From: Acidimicrobiia bacterium
GTDB lineage: Bacteria > Actinomycetota > Acidimicrobiia > IMCC26256 > JAOSJM01
Direction of reading: 5' to 3'
Length of the DNA: 64,000 nucleotides
Assembly (NCBI GenBank): GCA_027494165.1
Contig: JAOSJM010000001.1
Coordinates: forward strand, 434,001 to 498,000
The notes under the pieces are model-generated. The model searched no databases and had not been told where the DNA came from. It saw only the letters and a list, made by a program, of their open reading frames with translations. A program made the translations under genes and the position numbers. Below are positions 27,861 to 37,388 of the stretch, one piece after another. Every line of letters begins with the position of its first letter. Positions within the stretch are counted from its first letter, which is position 1.

Positions 27861-28892
27861 TCAGCGTCCGGCGCTCCAGACGGCCACGAGCCCGGCGGCG
27901 TACGCCACGAGCAGCAGGGCCGGGCCGGGCTCGAGGCGCAGGACCCGGGTCTCGCCACCGTGGACGATGGCGGCCAGCGCGAGGGCCATGAGCCCGATGG
28001 CGACCATGCCGGCCAGGGCTTCGGCCGGCTCGACGGCGGCCAGGAGGCTCCCGCGACCGTAGGCCGCGTCGGCCACGACCAGGGCGACGAGGTTGAGGGC
28101 GTTGCTGCCGAAGAGGTTGCCGGCGGCGAGGTCGTAGGCCCCGATGCGGACGGCCCCCAGGGAGGCGACGAGCTCGGGCAGCGACGTGGCCACGGCGAGG
28201 AGGGCCACGCCGACGAAGCTCTGGCTGATCCCCGTCTCGTCCGCGATGCCCTCACCCGAGATCGCCGCGGCGGGGCCGGCGAGGAGGATCGCGAACGAGG
28301 CCAGCGCGAAGCGGCGAACGGCGGGTCGGAGCTCCTGCCGGACGGTCCGGCTCCGCCAGCCCGTGGGGACGACGGGGACCTCCCCCGTCGTGGGGATGCC
28401 CTCGGGTTCGCCGCGCGGGGGGCGCCGCATCCACGCCACGGTGGCCACGTAGAGGATCCCGACGAGGACGAGGTGGGGCCCGAGCCAACCGACCTCCCAC
28501 TCGGTGGGCTGGACGATCCCCACGACGACGACGGTCGTGAGGACGATGGCCACCGAGCCGGCCTTGGCCTGGCCGATCTCCACCGACGGCCACACCCGGC
28601 CCCGGTGGACGAGGTCGATCACGGCCAGGATGGCCATGTTCGCCATGCTGCTCCCGAGGATGCCCCCGACCGCGAGGTCGGGGGCGTCGGCGGCCACGGC
28701 GCTCACGGTGGTGGCCAGCTCGGGCAGCGACGTCGCCAGCGCGACGAGGACGGCGCCGATGAGCAGCCCGCCGAGCCCCGTCCGGGCGGCGATCTCGTCG
28801 CCGGCGCCCGCCAGCACGACCCCGGCGCGCAGGAGGACCGCGCCCGCCAGGACGAACACGACGATCCACTGCCAGAGCTCGATGACCCGCAC
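27861..28892 (-). CDS. Calcium/sodium antiporter (CaCA family)
   Basis: A 343-residue membrane exchanger of the YrbG/CaxA type with about ten helices. The two inverted alpha repeats are clear: ALATSLPELATTVSA with GGILGSSMANMAIL, and AVATSLPELVASLGA with GNLFGSNALNL. Both Glu ion ligands (in SLPEL) are present. A cytoplasmic loop of about 45 residues lies between the halves. The start is GTG 28892; TAGCTT (minus strand, 28921-28916) is a possible -10. It diverges from a P2A-type ATPase, suggesting joint calcium export. Confidence 0.92.
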   Translation of the reverse strand: MRVIELWQWIVVFVLAGAVLLRAGVVLAGAGDEIAARTGLGGLLIGAVLVALATSLPELATTVSAVAADAPDLAVGGILGSSMANMAILAVIDLVHRGRVWPSVEIGQAKAGSVAIVLTTVVVVGIVQPTEWEVGWLGPHLVLVGILYVATVAWMRRPPRGEPEGIPTTGEVPVVPTGWRSRTVRQELRPAVRRFALASFAILLAGPAAAISGEGIADETGISQSFVGVALLAVATSLPELVASLGAVRIGAYDLAAGNLFGSNALNLVALVVADAAYGRGSLLAAVEPAEALAGMVAIGLMALALAAIVHGGETRVLRLEPGPALLLVAYAAGLVAVWSAGR

Positions 28893-28982
28893 CCCCTCGG
28901 TGGCGGCGATGCGCCAAGCTAGCCTCGCTCCAGGGCCCGGCCGTGTGGCCCCGGCAGCTCGAGGCGGGTACGGCACCGACCG

Positions 28983-31703
28983 GTGAGATCCGGTGAGACG
29001 ATGACCTCGACCGACGCGACCCAGCGCCCGCCTCCCCACGCCCGAGCGGCGGAGGAGGTGCCCGGCTCCCTCGGCGTCGACCCCGGCCGGGGGCTCGACG
29101 ACGTCGAGGCGCAGCGCCGGCTCCGGGTCGACGGCCCCAACGTCATCGAGACGGCCGGGGGCCCGGGCCGGCTGGCGCTCCTGCTCGACGAGCTCCGCAG
29201 CCCCCTGGTGTGGCTCCTCGTCGCCGCCGGGCTCGTGAGCGGCCTCCTGCTCGACGAGTGGGTGGACGCCGGGGTGGTGTACGCGATCGTGGTCCTCAAC
29301 GCGGCGCTGGGATACGTGCAGCACGCCCGGGCCGAGGAGGCGCTGGCCCGCCTGCGGGAGATCACGGCGCCCGAGGCGGTCGTCCTGCGGGACGGGCGGG
29401 AGCGGCGCGTCGACGCCGCCGGGCTCGTCGTCGGCGACGTGATCGTGCTCGAGGCCGGCGATCGCGTGCCGGCCGACGCCCGGCTGCTGGAGTGCCGGCG
29501 GTTGCGCACGGACGAGGCCGCGCTCACCGGGGAGTCCCTCCCGGTCACCAAGCACACCGCCGCGGTCCCGGCCGAGGCCGTCATCGGCGACCGCTGCTCC
29601 ATGGTGTTCACGGGGACCTCGGTGGTGGTGGGGCGCGGACGGGCGGTGGTGACCGCCACGGGCCGGGCCACCGAGGTCGGGGCCATCGCCCGCATGATGG
29701 AGCAGCAGCGCGAGGAGCCGACGCCGCTCGAGGCCCGCCTGGGCGTCGTGGGGCGGCGCCTGGCGTTCCTGGCCGTCGGCGTCGCGGTGCTGGTCTTCGG
29801 CCTCGGCTCGCTCCGGGACTACGCGGCCGACGAGATGTTCCTGACCGCGGTGGCCCTGGCCGTGGCCGCCATCCCCGAGGGGCTCCCGGCCGTCGTCACG
29901 ATCACCCTGGCCCGGGGGATGGCCCGGATGGCCCGCCGCCACGCCCTGGTCCGGCGGCTCCCGGCGGTGGAGACGCTGGGGTCGGCCTCGGTCGTCTGCA
30001 CCGACAAGACCGGGACGCTCACCCGCAACGAGCTCCGCGTGCACCGCCTCGTGCTCGACGGCGAAGCCCGCCCCGACGAGGTGGACCTGGCCCGGGCCTC
30101 GACGTGGCACTACGCCCGCATCGCGTCCCTGTGCAACGACGCCCGCCGGTCCGGCGACGGCTACCTCGGCGACCCCATCGAGATCGCCCTGCTCCGCTCC
30201 GTCGCGGCCGCCGGCCTCGACCCGGAGCGGATCCGGGCCCGCCATCCCCGCCTCGACGAGCTGGCCTTCGACTCGGCCCGCAAGCGGATGACCACGCTGC
30301 ACGAGCTCGACGACGGCTTCCTGGTGGCGGTCAAGGGCGCACCCGAGGTCCTGCTCGCCCGCTCGTCCGCGCTGGTCGCCGAGGACGGGGCTCGCCCCCT
30401 GGGCCCGGCGGAACGGAGGGAGCGGGCGGCGGCGGCGGCGGGCCTGGCCGAGCGGGGCCTGCGGACGCTGGCCGTCGCGTACCGGGTCGTCGCGACCCGG
30501 CCCGGGGACCCCGAGGCCCTCGAGGGTCTGGAGGACGACCTCGTGTTCGCCGGGGTCGTCGGCATGCTCGACGAGCTGCGTGACGAGGCCCGCCCGGCGG
30601 TGGAGGAGGCGAGACGAGCCGGGATCCGGGTGGTGATGGTGACCGGCGATCACCCGGCCACGGCCCGGGCGATCGCGGACGACCTGGGCCTGCTCGACGA
30701 CGGGGGCGAGGTGATGCCCGGCGCCGACCTCGCGGCGCTCCCGACCGAGGAGCTCGAGCGAGGGGTGGAGCGGCTGTCCGTGTACGCCCGGGTGGACCCC
30801 ACCGACAAGGTGAAGATCGTCGACGCGTGGAAGCGCCGGGGCGAGGTCGTGGCGATGACCGGCGACGGTGTGAACGACGCCCCGGCCCTGCGGGCCGCCG
30901 ACATCGGCGTGGCCATGGGAAGCGGCACCGACGTGGGCAAGGAAGCCGCGGACATGGTGCTCACCGACGACAACTTCGCCTCGATCGTGGCCGCGGTCCG
31001 GGAGGGGCGCCGGATCTTCCTCAACCTCGAGAAGGTGGTCTGGTTCCTGCTCTCCGCCAACGCGGCCGAGGTGCTGCTCATGACCGTCGGCTTCCTGGCG
31101 TTCGGGGGGCTGGGCACGCCGCTGCTCCCGACCCAGATCCTCTGGGTGAACCTGGTGACCGACGGGCTCCCGGTCCTCGCCCTGGCGGTCGACCCGGCGC
31201 CCCCGGGGATCATGCGGCGTCGCCCCTTCGCCCATCGGGAGCTGCTGGGCCGGACCGACCAGCTCCGCATGCTCCTGCGCGGGGCCGTGCTGGCCTCGGC
31301 CGCGGTGGGTGCTCTCGTCGTCGGCCATCACGTCCGGGACCTCCCCTGGCCCCGGGTGCGGACCCTCGTGTTCACGACGCTCGTGGTGGTGCAGCTCCTC
31401 TACGCCTTCGCGGTCCGCCGGACCGGCGACGGCCGGGTGACCCTGCGGTCGAACCCCTGGCTGCTCGCGGCGGTGGCCGGCTCGCTCCTGCTCCAGCTCG
31501 TGGTGGTGCAGACCCCGCTGGGGACGAGCCTGTTCGACACCGAGCCCCTCGACCTCCTCGACTGGGCGGTCGCGCTCGGCCTCAGCCTGGCGGCCGTCCT
31601 CCTCGTCGCCGTGGTGGCGGGATGGCGGGACCGCCGGAGGGAGCCCCCGGAGCTCGCGCTCGCGGCCACGGCCGCGGGCGCTCCGGCCCGGGCCGGGCCG
31701 TAG
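28983..31703 (+). CDS. P-type ATPase of the P2A (calcium-transporting) type
   Basis: 906 residues from GTG 28983 (900 from ATG 29001, which may be the real start). An N-terminal cation-ATPase domain is followed by actuator TGES (ALTGESLPV), the phosphorylation Asp at about 341 in CTDKTGTLT, and the hinge DGVNDAPAL. Ion-site residues match the SERCA pattern: AAIPEGLP in TM4, SANAAEV in TM5, and [11 protein letters not shown] in TM6. Ten membrane helices are expected. It uses ATP to push Ca2+ (or a related cation) out of the cell. The 90-base gap to the divergent exchanger probably holds promoters for both. Confidence 0.92.
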   Translation: MRSGETMTSTDATQRPPPHARAAEEVPGSLGVDPGRGLDDVEAQRRLRVDGPNVIETAGGPGRLALLLDELRSPLVWLLVAAGLVSGLLLDEWVDAGVVYAIVVLNAALGYVQHARAEEALARLREITAPEAVVLRDGRERRVDAAGLVVGDVIVLEAGDRVPADARLLECRRLRTDEAALTGESLPVTKHTAAVPAEAVIGDRCSMVFTGTSVVVGRGRAVVTATGRATEVGAIARMMEQQREEPTPLEARLGVVGRRLAFLAVGVAVLVFGLGSLRDYAADEMFLTAVALAVAAIPEGLPAVVTITLARGMARMARRHALVRRLPAVETLGSASVVCTDKTGTLTRNELRVHRLVLDGEARPDEVDLARASTWHYARIASLCNDARRSGDGYLGDPIEIALLRSVAAAGLDPERIRARHPRLDELAFDSARKRMTTLHELDDGFLVAVKGAPEVLLARSSALVAEDGARPLGPAERRERAAAAAGLAERGLRTLAVAYRVVATRPGDPEALEGLEDDLVFAGVVGMLDELRDEARPAVEEARRAGIRVVMVTGDHPATARAIADDLGLLDDGGEVMPGADLAALPTEELERGVERLSVYARVDPTDKVKIVDAWKRRGEVVAMTGDGVNDAPALRAADIGVAMGSGTDVGKEAADMVLTDDNFASIVAAVREGRRIFLNLEKVVWFLLSANAAEVLLMTVGFLAFGGLGTPLLPTQILWVNLVTDGLPVLALAVDPAPPGIMRRRPFAHRELLGRTDQLRMLLRGAVLASAAVGALVVGHHVRDLPWPRVRTLVFTTLVVVQLLYAFAVRRTGDGRVTLRSNPWLLAAVAGSLLLQLVVVQTPLGTSLFDTEPLDLLDWAVALGLSLAAVLLVAVVAGWRDRRREPPELALAATAAGAPARAGP

Positions 31704-31732
31704 CCGGGGCGTTCCGGGCCCCGGCACCCCGC

Positions 31733-31765
31733 TCGCGACCGGGTCGCGACCCGGTCGCGACCAGG
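31733..31765. repeat. Three 11-bp direct repeats before pilT
   Basis: TCGCGACCGGG, TCGCGACCCGG and TCGCGACCAGG run head to tail at 31733, 31744 and 31755, each containing the palindrome GGTCGCGACC across the joints. Two CCGTACGGG units follow at 31804 and 31813. All lie between the ATPase stop and pilT, 90-120 bases before its ATG. Confidence 0.7.
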
Positions 31766-31853
31766 TCGCCGTCAAGGCGCCGGGTGTCACGGTCGATGCA
31801 GCTCCGTACGGGCCGTACGGGACCCGGCGGGGCGGCGCGACCAGAATGGAGGC

Positions 31854-32924
31854 ATGGTGGTGGAACGGGTGACGTCGGCCCCGATCGATCGGTTCCTCGA
31901 GGAGCTCTGGCGCCGGAAGGGGACCGACCTGCTCGTCACGGCCGGGGCGGCGCCGCTCGTGCGGGTCGACGCGGTCGTGAGCCCGATCGAGGGGGAGCCG
32001 ACGCTGGGGCCCGAGGACACCGAGCGCCTCGTGCTCGGCATGCTCGCCCCCGAGCTGGCCGCGGTGTTCCGCCGCGACCGGGAGCTCGACTTCTCGTTCA
32101 ACTGGGAGGGCCGGGCCCGCTTCCGGGCCAACGCCTTCCACCAGCGGGGCTCGGTGGCCCTGGCCCTGCGGCTCATCCCGTACCGGATCCCCACCTTCGA
32201 GGAGCTGGGCCTGCCCCCGGTGGTCGAGGAGTTCGCCCGGCTGCCCCAGGGGCTGGTGCTCGTGACCGGGCCCACCGGTTCGGGGAAGTCGACCACGCTC
32301 GCCTCGGTCATCGACTTCATCAACGAGCAGTACGCGCTGCACATCCTCACGATCGAGGACCCGATCGAGTACGTGCACCGCCACAAGCGATCGGCGGTGA
32401 ACCAGCGGGAGATCGGGGTCGACAGCGACTCGTTCCCCCGGGCCCTGCGCTCCGCGCTGCGCGAGGACCCCGACGTGCTCCTGGTGGGGGAGATGCGAGA
32501 CCCCGAGACGATCGCCACGACCCTCACGATCGCCGAGACGGGTCACCTGGTCTTCGCGACCCTCCACACGAACGACGCCGGCCAGGCGCTCGACCGGATC
32601 GTCGACGTCTTCCCGGCCGAGCGCCAGGACCAGATCCGGGTGCAGCTCGCGGGCGAGCTGTCGGGGGTGATCTCCCAGCGGCTCCTGCCCCGGCGCGGGG
32701 GCGGGCTGGTGGCCGCGTTCGAGGTGCTGGTGGCGACCTTCGCGGTGCGCAACCTCATCCGCGAGGGCAAGACCCGCCAGATCCGCAACGTGGTCTCCAC
32801 CGGCCAGAAGGCCGGGATGCAGACGCTCGAGGCGTCGCTGTCGGACCTGGTGCGCCGGGGGCTCGTGGACTACGACGACGCGGTGGCCCGCAGCGTGTTC
32901 CCCAACGAGGTCGCCCGCGGGTAG
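31854..32924 (+). CDS. pilT: Type IV pilus retraction ATPase PilT
   Basis: A 356-residue PilT hexameric ATPase that powers pilus retraction. Walker A is GPTGSGKST, the Asp box is TIEDPIEYVH, Walker B is LLVGEMRDPET, the His box is ATLHTNDA, and the PilT-specific AIRNLIREGK-like motif is present (VRNLIREGKTRQI). It begins with ATG at 31854; GGAGG lies too close to it, so GTG 31860 may be used instead. It faces the minus-strand pilus operon and ends 60 bases from pilA. Confidence 0.95.
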   Translation: MVVERVTSAPIDRFLEELWRRKGTDLLVTAGAAPLVRVDAVVSPIEGEPTLGPEDTERLVLGMLAPELAAVFRRDRELDFSFNWEGRARFRANAFHQRGSVALALRLIPYRIPTFEELGLPPVVEEFARLPQGLVLVTGPTGSGKSTTLASVIDFINEQYALHILTIEDPIEYVHRHKRSAVNQREIGVDSDSFPRALRSALREDPDVLLVGEMRDPETIATTLTIAETGHLVFATLHTNDAGQALDRIVDVFPAERQDQIRVQLAGELSGVISQRLLPRRGGGLVAAFEVLVATFAVRNLIREGKTRQIRNVVSTGQKAGMQTLEASLSDLVRRGLVDYDDAVARSVFPNEVARG

Positions 32925-32984
32925 CCGGCGCCGGCGCGTCGGACGCGGGGCGGGGGCCCGGGTCCCGGGCCCCCGTCCCGTCGT

Positions 32985-33311
32985 TCAGGATGAGGCGCAG
33001 TCGCCGATCGCGCTGACGGCCCCCGTGTTGTCCGTCGAGTGCATCGTCGACGCCTCGCTGAGGAACCCGGCGTCCGCGAGCGCTTGGGTGCTGGCGGCGT
33101 ACGAGCCCTCCTTGGCGTAGTGGGCCTCCTGAGCCGTCTGCACGGCGCGCTCGTCGGTGTCGCAGGCGCTCGTCTGCCCGCGGTCCGTGATGCCGTTCAC
33201 CGCGAACACCACGATGGCGGCGAGGATCCCGAGGATCACGATGACCACCAGCAGCTCGGTGAGCGTGAAGCCCTGCTCGGAGCGCCGGTCCTTCCAGATG
33301 CGTCGCATCAT
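32985..33311 (-). CDS. pilA: Type IV pilin-like major prepilin
   Basis: A 108-residue prepilin. A short basic leader (MMRRIWKDRRSEQG) is cut before F in G/FTLTELLVVIVILGILAA, with Glu at +5. A small globular domain follows with two Cys (ACDTDERA and IGDCASS at the extreme C-terminus) that can form the disulfide loop of type IVa pilins. The ATG at 33311 is preceded by AAGGAGAG. It is probably the major pilin. It is separated by 155 bases from pilX-like upstream, so it may have its own promoter. Confidence 0.9.
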   Translation of the reverse strand: MMRRIWKDRRSEQGFTLTELLVVIVILGILAAIVVFAVNGITDRGQTSACDTDERAVQTAQEAHYAKEGSYAASTQALADAGFLSEASTMHSTDNTGAVSAIGDCASS

Positions 33312-33466
33312 GCTGGTTGCTCTCCTTGTCGTACGATCGGTCCGGGACCGGCGTCCGGCCGGTCCCGCGGGCACGCCACGGCGCGCCGTCCTTCCCGGGC
33401 CGGGCCCGGTCCTGCTCCATCAGCTCCCGTGGCGCACCTCCCTCCCCTCCGTCGCGTGGCCGGCGG

Positions 33467-36427
33467 TCACCGGATCACGCTCCACTCGAGGATCTCGAAC
33501 GCCGCGCCCGACGGGCACGGCTTGTCGTCGGCGGGCACGTCGTCGATGCAGACCCGGGCCCGCACCCGGTCGCCGCCGTCGACCCGGGCCACGAGGGTCG
33601 CGATCCGCGGCTCGGGCGGTGGCCGCCGCCCGCCGCGGATGGTGACCCCGCTGCTGTCGTCGAGGAGCAGGCGGCGGGCCACGATCCCCGGTCGACGACC
33701 GGCACCGGTGAGCTGCCCTTGAGCTCGACCAGGGCCTCCGGGGCGACCACGGTGCCGTGGATGGCCGCGCCTCCTTCGAAGAGCCCGCCGGCGGTGCCCA
33801 GCACCGGGCAGGCGTTCGAGGCGACGCACCCGGCGGCCGAGCCGGCGTGGAACGCCACCCGCTGGGCCGTGGCCTCGGTGCCGGGGTCGTCCGGCCCGGC
33901 GCACAGCTCGATGGTCCCGCCGGCCGCGAAGACCCGGCTGCGGCCGGTGAAGACGAACTGCACGCCCTCGGCCCCGGGGTCGCAGGCCTGGGTCGCCCAG
34001 GCCGGGATCGGGTCGGCGTAGGCCTTGTAGGTGACCTCCAGCTCGGTCCCGTCGATCTCCGCGGTCACGTCGGCCAGCCCGTTGCGGAGGACCTCGACGG
34101 TCACGCCGGCCCCGTTGAGCCGCCCGGCGGTGTCGAGGCAGCCGGGGTCGAGACCCTGGAAGCCGCCGCTGCCGTCGGGCTCGCGCAGCACGAGGGTCTG
34201 CTCGCCGAGGCCCCCGGCCTGGACGTCGAGGTCGAAGGGGCCGCACGAGGGGCCGGGTCCGCCGGGGTCGATCGTGACCCGGGGGTCGTGCCCCCGGTCT
34301 CGGCGTGCCGCACGCGCAGGGCCACCCGGTCGACCCGCTGGACCGGGTCGGGCAGTGCCGGCAGGTAGGAGGAGAGGGTGACGCTCCGCCCGTCCTCGCT
34401 GTCGTAGGTGACCTGGAGCTCGATCCCGTCGAGCGAGGCCGAGCCGGCGCCCCCGCCGGCGGGCCCGTCGGCCTCGTAGACGATCTCGGCCCCGTTCACC
34501 CTCGCCGCGGTGTCGAGGCACGCGGCGAGGTCGAGGGTGTCGGTGGTGAGCGAGGAGCGCTCGGGCAGCGCCAGCGGGCCGCAGGTGGCGCTGCCCTCGA
34601 CCCGGATCCGCGGGCTCGTCCCGGTGCTCTCCGCGTGGGCGACCCGCAGGGTCACGGCCGTCACGTCCACGGGGTCGGGGATCGGGGTCTCGAGGTCGGC
34701 GAGGGTGACGCCGCGGGTGTCGAGCGGTGACGACCACGAGACGTCGAGCTCCATGCCGTCGAGGCGGACGCGGGGGCAGAACCAGAGGAAGCAACCACCG
34801 CTGACCCGGTACTCGAAGCCGGCGCCGTTCACGGCCTCCGCGCTGTCGAGGCAGCCACTCACGTCGACGTCGGTGACGGTCCACCCGGAGCTCGGCTTGG
34901 GGATGCCCAGGGTGCAGGTGCCGCCGCCGGCCGCGGGGCCGCGGGTGACCACGATCTGGGGGTTGTCGACGAGGCCCCCGGTCTGGACCCGGTGCCGGAC
35001 GTGGAGGACGGCGGAGTCGATGGCGGCGCCGTTCGGGACCGGAGACGGGTATCCGGTGACGACCACGTTGCGCGTCCCGGGTCCGGGCCAGGGGGCGTCC
35101 GCGTACGGAGGGTTGTTCCCGCCCTCGATCGCGAGCGCGCGCTCCGGGTTCGAGAAGTCCCCGGTGGCCTGGGTCCCCCGGAGCCCGGTGGCGCTCCCGT
35201 TCCCTCCGCCGCCGGTCCAGGCGGTGGTGGTGACCGAGCCGTCGACGACCCGGCCCTCGTCGACGCCGGGGAAGTGGTTCCCCCCGCTGCTCGTCGCGCT
35301 CTGGGGCACGAGGGTGGGGTTCCCGGTCCCCCAGCGCGACGACGCGACGTCGTCGTCGATCAGGCGGGCGTCGTCGACCGGCTGGAAGTGGTCGACGCCG
35401 TCGCCCTGCGAGCCGGCGGCGGCCGCGGGCCGGGTCGAGGTGTCGACGGGGTCGAAGTTCGGGCTCCAGCCCTGGGGGGTTCCCCCGACCAGGCGGGCGT
35501 CGTCACCGACGCACCAGCGGTACTGCTGGCGCGCCGGCCACTCCCACTCGGCGATGTCGCACTCCAGCGAGATCGGGAGGAGGCCCTGGTCGAGGAAGTC
35601 GAACAGGTAGGCGCCGGGCTTGAACCAGAAGTCGTGGGCGTGGCAGTCGCCGAACAGCTCGTTCAGGGACTCCAGGTCGCGGTACCGGCCGGGCTCGAAG
35701 ACCACCAGGTCCTCGTCGGGGTCGCTCGGGCAGGCGGGCACGGCCCGGTCGCCTCCCACGTCGGTGCGGGAGGGGATCCCGGGGTCGCCGAGCGGGGACC
35801 CGGCCGCGTCGCACTGCAGGGTGCCGTCGCCCGGGCTCTCCTCGGTGATCCGGCCGGCGGGCGTGCAGGCCCCGCGGGCCCGGACGTCGCCCTGGGCGGT
35901 GAGGAGGCCGCTGAAGATCCACCAGCCGGCGGCCCTCACGGTGCCGTTCGACACCACGTCGCCGTCGACCGTCACGTCCGCCCACACCGAGTCGGCCACC
36001 AGCGGGTCGTCCTCCCCAGGGCGAGGACGGCGAAGGGCGGCATGGAGAGGCTGTTGACGGGCTGGACGCCCCCGCTGGCGGCCTCGGGGGTGCACTCGAC
36101 GACCGACTCGGGGGCGTCGCCGCTGGCCGGGAGGGTGAGGCCGCAGGGCTTGCCGTTGTCGCTGCCGAGGAGCTCGCCGACGTCGAGGCCGCTGTCGTTG
36201 CGCAGGCGCTGGATGGCCGCCTCGGTCGCCCCGTCGGCGGCGTAGGCGGCGTTGCGCTGGCCCTCGAGGGACCGGCTGGCCCGCAGGCTGGTGTCGGTGA
36301 ACGAGAGCACGACGGCGATCAGGATCCCGAACAGGGAGAGGAACGCCAGGGCGATCACGAGGACCGTCCCCTCCTCGCCGGTCGCCGGCCGCCCGGCCGC
36401 CCCCGGCTCCGTCGCCCGGGCCCTCAC
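33467..36427 (-). CDS. Large PilX-like pilus protein with three beta repeats, three frameshifts
   Basis: About 987 residues if three one-base deletions are repaired (36014-36018, 34281-34285, 33686-33689, all in C/G runs). A short N-terminus leads to one membrane helix (GTVLVIALAFLSLFGILI) and a PilX-type SLRASRSLEGQRNAAYAADG. A cysteine-containing domain of about 300 residues follows. Three tandem modules are at about residues 452-575, 585-690 and 700-805, each with an LRVxHAExxGTxPRI-like strand, a C-x-C region and a C.DTAARVNGA-type motif ending in LDGIELQVTY. A C-terminal beta-rich part ends in EILEWSVIR. The GTG at 36427 overlaps the pilW stop. I propose a pilus-tip or adhesin role; no known domain fits the repeats. 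Confidence 0.78.
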
Positions 36428-36936
36428 CGCCACCGCCGGCTCCCCGTGAGCTCGAACGTCCCGGTCTCGGGCTGGTCGACCGTGACCGTGACCGTCCGCC
36501 AGCCGGCCGGGTCGGGCGCGATGGCGACGGTGACGTCGCCGGCCGCGGCGAGCTCGTGCACGATCGGGCGGTCGTCGACGGCGGCGCCGGCCTCGCAGCG
36601 GCGGCGCCGCAGCTCCCACCCGTCGCCGGCCGCGGCGACGTGGTAGCCCAGGGTCCGGTCCGGCTCGCCGTCGGGGCTCACCGTGAGGCGCAGCACGGTG
36701 GCCCCGCCGCAGTCGGCGGCGGTGTCGGCCAGGCGGGCGCCCTGCACGTCGGGGACGAGGTAGCTGCCGAGCAGCTCGGTGTCGTTGGCCTCGCCCAGGC
36801 GGGCCCGGGTGGTGTCGGTGGAGCGCAGCCCCACGATGATCGACGCGGCGAGCGGGCCGCTGATCAGGCCCAGGATGGCGATCGTGACCAGCAGCTCCAC
36901 CAGCGTGAACCCGCCCTCGGCGGCGCGGGGTCTCAC
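36424..36936 (-). CDS. Minor prepilin, PilW/GspJ-like
   Basis: A 170-residue prepilin-like protein with a short leader (VRPRAAEGG), cleavage before F in FTLVELLVTIAILGLISG with Glu at +5, then a beta-rich domain with a Cys pair (DCGGATVL and RRRRCEAG). The GTG at 36936 overlaps the pilV stop as GTGA and its own stop overlaps the start of the large PilX-like gene the same way, so the three are translationally coupled. It is probably part of the initiation complex that primes the pilus. Confidence 0.88.
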   Translation of the reverse strand: MRPRAAEGGFTLVELLVTIAILGLISGPLAASIIVGLRSTDTTRARLGEANDTELLGSYLVPDVQGARLADTAADCGGATVLRLTVSPDGEPDRTLGYHVAAAGDGWELRRRRCEAGAAVDDRPIVHELAAAGDVTVAIAPDPAGWRTVTVTVDQPETGTFELTGSRRWR

Positions 36937-37388
36937 GAGCCGGGCTCCCGCTTGAGGATCCGGAGCTCCTCGCCGGCCCGGCCGTCGGTGGATTCCACCG
37001 TCAGCGTGAGCCGCTGCACGCCCTCGTCGGGCTCGCCGCCGCCGCAGGTCGAGCGGAAGGTCGCCGGCTCGCCGTCGCCGGCCCAGTACTCCACCGCGGT
37101 GACCGTACCCGTGAAGCCCGGGGCGTCGACGCCCAGGGCGGCGGCGTCGGGGTAGCCGCCGGCGCACTCGGCGTAGGGCGTGGTGGCCTCGTCCTTGAGG
37201 GCCTCGGCGTAGCTCCGCAGCGCCGCGCCGGCCCGGGCCTGCTTGCTCGCCACGTCGGAGCCGACGATCGACGTGGCCATGGCGCCCACGATGGCGACGA
37301 TCGACACGCCCATGATCGACACCGCGACGAGGACCTCGGCGAGGGTGACGCCGTCCTCGGACCGCGGGCGGGCGCGACGTCGGGTCAC
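36933..37388 (-). CDS. Minor prepilin, PilV/GspI-like
   Basis: A 151-residue prepilin-like protein. The class III leader ends EDG before VTLAEVLVAVSIMGVSIV, with Val at +1 in place of Phe and Glu at +5. A small domain of about 110 residues follows, with Cys residues in YAECAGGYP and RSTCGGGEP. The GTG 37388 overlaps the pilC stop (GTGA). Position and size match PilV or GspI. The Val +1 may slow processing or mark a minor subunit. Confidence 0.85.
   Translation of the reverse strand: MTRRRARPRSEDGVTLAEVLVAVSIMGVSIVAIVGAMATSIVGSDVASKQARAGAALRSYAEALKDEATTPYAECAGGYPDAAALGVDAPGFTGTVTAVEYWAGDGEPATFRSTCGGGEPDEGVQRLTLTVESTDGRAGEELRILKREPGS

Noticed and set aside
28893-32567. An open frame extending the calcium exchanger far upstream on the minus strand
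   Set aside because: It runs antisense through the whole P-type ATPase and part of pilT; the exchanger fold begins at about 28892.
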